Of a DNA stretch of 64,000 nucleotides, positions 52,001 to 58,000 are shown piece after piece. Positions within the stretch are counted from its first letter, which is position 1; every line of letters begins with the position of its first letter. The notes under the pieces are model-generated. The model searched no databases, had not been told where the DNA came from, and saw only the letters and a list, made by a program, of their open reading frames with translations. This stretch comes from Diphasiastrum complanatum. Its lineage: Eukaryota; Streptophyta; Lycopodiopsida; Lycopodiales; Lycopodiaceae. The translations under genes were made by a program, and so were the position numbers. The stretch is taken from contig CM055108.1 in assembly GCA_029204225.1 (NCBI GenBank), positions 18,197,779 to 18,261,778 of the forward strand. Direction: 5' to 3'.

Positions 52001-55000
52001 ATGTGCTTCAAACTTGCGACTTAAAGGCTAGAGGGCTGTTACATCCTTTAGATATCCCTCAGAAACGGTGGGAAAGTATATCTATGTTGTAGTTGGACTT
52101 CCTAAGACCCAATGGCAAAATGATTCTATTTGGGTTGTAGTGGATAGGTTAACTAAGTTAGCTACATTCATACCAGTAAAGGCAACTATGAAGGCTTCAG
52201 ACTTAGCCCAGATCTTTGTGGAAAGATTATTTAGGCTCTATGGACTGCCAAGTGATATTGTTAGTGATAGAGATCCTTAGTTTATAGGTCACCTTTGGTC
52301 AGCTATATTCCATAAGCTTGAAACCTCGCTTAGTTTTAGTTCTACTGATCATCCAGAATCAGATGGACAGACTGAAAGAACTAATTAGACTATGGAGGAT
52401 ATGTTGAGAACATGTGTCTCACAGGCAGTCTCAGTGGGAGGACTACATTCCTTTAATTGAGTTTGCTTACAATAGTAGAAAACATTCTGCTACATGCTAT
52501 AGTCTGTTTATGCTTATGTACGGTTTTCAATGTAGATCTTTGATTAATGTGGAGACAAAATCTCTTAACATCCCAAAAGTTGTTGATTTCCTGCCTGATA
52601 TGCAAGATGTTGCAAGTGGCACGTAATAGTATCCGTAGTGCTCAGGATAGAGCTAAGCACTATGCCGATCTTAGGAGATCTCCCAGAGATTTTAAAGTTG
52701 ATGACTAGGCATATCTAAGGATTCCAAAAGATTCTAGAACTATGCGTACTGGAAAGCATTATAAATTGTCTACCATATATTGTGGACCATTTTGGACTAT
52801 AAAGAAAATTGGTTCTTTAGCTTACAAACTTGATCTTCAAGATAAATCTACTACTCATCCAGTTTCATGTAAGTCGATTGAGAAGGTGATTTGATGAGGA
52901 TCTTACCCATTTGGAGGACTTATCGCTTAGTGTACCTTTGGAACCAGAAAAAGTCCTTAGACCCAGAAATAAACAATTCAGAAATCGTTCCATCTCTGAG
53001 TGCTTGATCCATGGGAAAGAGTTGAAAGCATAAAGAAGAATTTCTCTAAGTTCCACTTCTAAGGACAAAAGTAATATAACGGGGGAAGAATGTTACGTCC
53101 ATGTCCGGTTCAAAGGATTCGGAATAATCCTTGACATGGATATTCGGTACTCCAGTGTATGAGTTTATTAGTTTCGCCTCACAATTCTAGACTAGGCTAG
53201 AAATGTAATCAATAACCTTGTGAGGGCCCAGGCATACCCATTAGGACATGTGGAGCTAGTGCATGGTGTCTAACGGCATTTTATACATGTAAAGGAGATC
53301 AAAAGCATTTGGATTGGATTCGAAATCTTATAGAGAATATTCCTACGCTCCAGGGGCTTATATATACTTGTAGGAACTCGCCCATCTCCTCACCGATTTT
53401 CCTATCTCCAATTGCCAGGATCCTCTCCTCTCGTGTATGTCACAGTGGCGGGGGTGAAGCTGATTGGGATTGCTAGCAATCAATTGTCTGGTTGATTTTG
53501 TATTAAATGGACCATGAAGATCAAGATGAGAAATCCCATGTGTATATGTAGTTTCTAGTTGGTTGGGTGGTTTGGCTTCACAGTAGGCCTTTTGGCACAT
53601 GCAATAGGATCTAGAAGATCTTCACTTGGCAATCGTTAACACACACAGGAAGCACTCACATCATCACAGCACCTTTACAGTCACGGCTATCATCTATCAT
53701 GGTTTTCCTATGCCTCCCACTTACTTGGCATATTTGGTATCTCTATCGTGGACCTTCCCTCGGTCCCAGGACTACATCAGACGTTTTTTATATCGAGCAT
53801 ATTTTGATCGAGCATGGCATGGCCGGTTAGGGGTCAAACCCGACTATTATTGGACTCATTTTTTAGAGATGGATGCAGTAGGGTTCCTAGGTCTACCACA
53901 CTATTTGGACTCAGGATTATCACACGGTTTGAGATTCATCTTGGGCCAGATTGTCTGAATGACTCTCTCCTTGATGCGATCATATGTGATTAAGTTCCTG
54001 GTACTTGCTTATGAAGCCTCTGGGAGGATGTGACTACTACTACTAATAGATTTTATGAAGCTACTCATGCCACCAAGTTCTGACTCTCTAAAAATACATG
54101 ATCACATAGAGAATAGCCTTAACTTGAATGGGATATACTTCAAACTCTAATTAAACAATCTAGTGCAAAACTGAGGGTTTGCCATGAATCAGATGTCACA
54201 ACATACTAATCTGGAGGTGAGAGGCTGGTCCAATCTGAAGATATATTCTCATATCCCTAAGGTGTCTGTGGAAACATAAGGTCTCAATGTTGACCAAGGA
54301 AGTCTTCCCTTTCCCTAGTCACCCCATAGTTGTTGGTCCCATGTTACAAATATGACCTATGAAGAGGAACCCCATGTATGTAAATGAGGAAACAATTTCC
54401 ACCGGCTGGCCGTCTACTACAAATGATTGCCTATCCATAAATGATTTGGAAGTATTGAAGATCAATGATCTTGGTCTTCTAGATGATGATCCCTAGACCT
54501 CAAGCCCTATTAAGTGGAGGCATGGTCCAATGGGCTTACAAAATCTGATTGAAATAACTTTTCACACTTGCAAATTTGTATGGTGTCGTGGATGATATAT
54601 AACAAGCCATTTGTTCCTCACCATATTATTTTAGCTACCAAGCTCCCCATGTAGATGGAGGCTATGTTTCAACTAATCATTTAGATATAGACATTAACTG
54701 CTTCTGGACAATGGAGATTCAAATGAGGATGCATATATCTCATGTTACTTTGCTCCACGAAAGTTGAACTTCCATTCCTACATGGTATTGGACAACTAAG
54801 ATCCATTTGGCGAGCTTAGTCAAGACAATGCCAATTTAATAAGAGGACTGGAAATGAGCAAGTGGCTCTAAAAAATTTAAGGAAACATCCTCTATCTTGA
54901 AAAAGTTTCAATGGTTGGCACATGCAATGATCGTCTTTCCAATGATGTAACCAACCCCGCCACATTATGGCAAAAAACTGCTTAACCTTGGATATGTGCA

Positions 55001-58000
55001 TGAACTCCTCATTTGTAATAGATTGCAACAATGGTCAAAGCATTATACTTGCTCTTTTGACAAAGGTCATAACATAGTAGATATGTACTTGTCTCTCTTA
55101 ATCTACTTACAAGTAAGTTGGGTGGGGTCCTTTGTACGTGGGATTGGAACATCATCCCTTATTTTTGGAGTTCAAAGTAGTGACTATACATTGTATCATC
55201 AAGGCTTATAATACACACAAAAAATTCACATTCTCATCACAAAGAGAAGAAGGGTACATGGAATCTTAAGAAATCAGCTAGAACATCTTTACTAGGGATG
55301 AACGGTTCAACAAAGAAGCTCGAAGAGCAAAGAAATATAATGGACAAGAAGAAGGCAACTTAACATAAAACTTTCACATCTAATGATATCAACCTTGATG
55401 CATGGCTCAATTAGGCCAAGAGCTTATAAGAATTGGAAGTTGGTGTCTAGGATACACCTTTCAACAGAAAATTCAGAAAGCCCTATGGTTTACACGAAAG
55501 GGTTTATACATTCTACCCTGTTGATACCATTTCCCACATTTTTAGAATTGGCCTATTCTCAATCAAAAGAGTTTGTCAAGTAGCTCAAAACCAGGCTTGA
55601 CTACAAATAATCCCAAACTTCTTCATTAGTTACAAGAATGATGATTGTAGATAGATTGGGCACTATAAATTATAGTCACCCTCTAATTTTTGGTCAATTT
55701 CAACAATTTAACAAGAGATAGAATGTGTGATTCTGGATCATAAAGTTTATATAAATTGGCCTAAACCCTAAATTTGAATTGAATCAAATGAACCTACTCA
55801 AAATAGCAAATTACTTACTCTTGGTTAATGGTTGGATCTCAGGGTATGCATGGATTTGACTAGAATTGGCACAATATTTTCTTGTCGCGAAGTCATCGCT
55901 TCTTAAAAAAGGTGTGATGTTTCCTACTAGAATAATGTCTCCATTCTCCAATCTATTCTTCAAAAGATTTGCTAGAAAAAGAGAGAGAGGGAGGAGTGGA
56001 AACTTCACTTTGAGTGATGTTGAATTACATTGAGTATCCGTTTTGAGATTATTTGCATATAATTAGAGATGTTACAAAGTATTTTAAAGATGCTACAATT
56101 TGAGGAAGAATAGGTGAATTACAAACTTCTTACAAGTTTCCACGAAGGGATCTGTCACAACAGAAAGATACTTCAAGTAAAGAGCAAAATGTGCTCAACA
56201 TAGTTGCTTCACTTCAGTTAATGCCAACAAAAAGACCATACCAAAATAGTTGTTGGTAAAAGTCTAACAGATCATTCCTTCCAATGGCTTTGACTGTCTC
56301 AATCTCAGGCACACGTGCATATGCACTATCTTTCCCATAGAGTAATTTTTGAAATTCTCTGGATACAATACCGGCTGGCTACATACACCATGTGAGAAAG
56401 CTTGAAAATGTCAGAAATGAAGCTTTACTTCTTGTAATACTATCTTTCAAAAGGCAAGATGCTCCACCATCCATACCAAAAATATATCCAAAGACTATGT
56501 GACACAACTTTAAATTATTGTGCTTAGATATTTATAGTATGCATCAATAGGAAACAACTGGGACTGGGACCTACATCATCTTGACGACGGCCAATGGCAC
56601 CTAGAAGTTGTGAACGTATCAATTCCAACTTTTCCTCAGGCATTAAAGGCTCCTGAACAACTGGTTAGTATGTTACAAAATAAAACACGCTATTAGTAAA
56701 AACTTTTCCAATGGAACCCAATAAAACCCTTAATTCTATGTATCAGCAAATAGGCTTAAAATTGATAGCTTCGCTTTCTTGTTGGCAACCAAAATCAACC
56801 GACTACAAGAAAAGTCCATTATCCATACCAACACAAACGAAGATGTCTATAAGAAAAGCTTTAACATACGTCAAACAAAGACAAAAGTAGGGTTTCTCAA
56901 AAGGGAGACATGATAAATTCAAGCACCTTCTGAAAATAGTGAAAACACATTACTTAAGTCTTCTGAAAGACACCGAAATCCAACTCTCATATATGAAACA
57001 TTTGATGATGATTCGATCCTTGCTGCCAGGGCCTACATATAAAAACTTAATGTTCTTCACAAGCATAAATTGATAAATTGGCATTCACTAGGCAAAAAAC
57101 AAAATTCCTCAACATATGTAGAAAATACAGTCCCTTTTGATGAAAGAACTATGAAAAAAGGAGACATTAATGCATAAGTAAGAAAGAATGATATAAAGCA
57201 AAAAATAGGGCTAAAAATCTACATAATTATCTAGAATAAATAGATCTATGATGTTTATCTATGATACGTGCAATTGTTACATCTATGACTAACCCAAGCC
57301 ATTCACTCCGACCTTAATACTGAGTTGTGACCAAGGGATGAGGATTTTTGTTATATATTTTTGAAGACTGTATCACTTATGATATAAAGTTCCTATGCTG
57401 CCCATGACATTGAGGGGTGCTGCTTTGTTTTCTTTGAGAATACTTTTGAGACCATAAAGAAATTGCTACTTCATAATATGTAAATAGTTTATTGCAATAT
57501 TTACAAGTTCTAGAGTATCATAAGGAGGAACGGAAGAATTGAACTCTGGTCAACCCTAGAATGAACTATAACAAGATCATATATGAAAAGATCAGAGAAT
57601 ATATGATAATGCATTTCTTCTTCTATACAGGTCATAATTTGACTTCTTTATCAAGAACTCAGCTTATTACAGCTTCTAGACAGCTTGAACTACAAGTCGC
57701 CTAATTGGGTCACTTGATTTAGGGGAAAACTGGACAAGGCAAAAACACAAGATCTTGGACATAACTAGTTCAAGAAACCGTTGGCTGTTGAACTTTTTTA
57801 TGTAGTACATGTATCTATTATATTTCCAACCACTCTCCCCCCCCCCCCCCCCCAACCGCTTCCTCCTGGAAAGAAATGGCTGTGGCTCTCTGAGGATTCA
57901 AGTTTAGTGGCCCATTGTTTCTATTTCCCTTACAAGCAGCTATGTATATGTTATGAACTGTGTCATAGCTTGTGACATTCAAGAAATTATTCATCAAAAA

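Noticed and set aside
31549-56241. A micro-exon between the M16-like exons at 56242-56378 and 31335-31559
   Set aside because: Not needed: using the acceptor at 31560-31561 restores phase and the usual spacing before VLGIWGDF.
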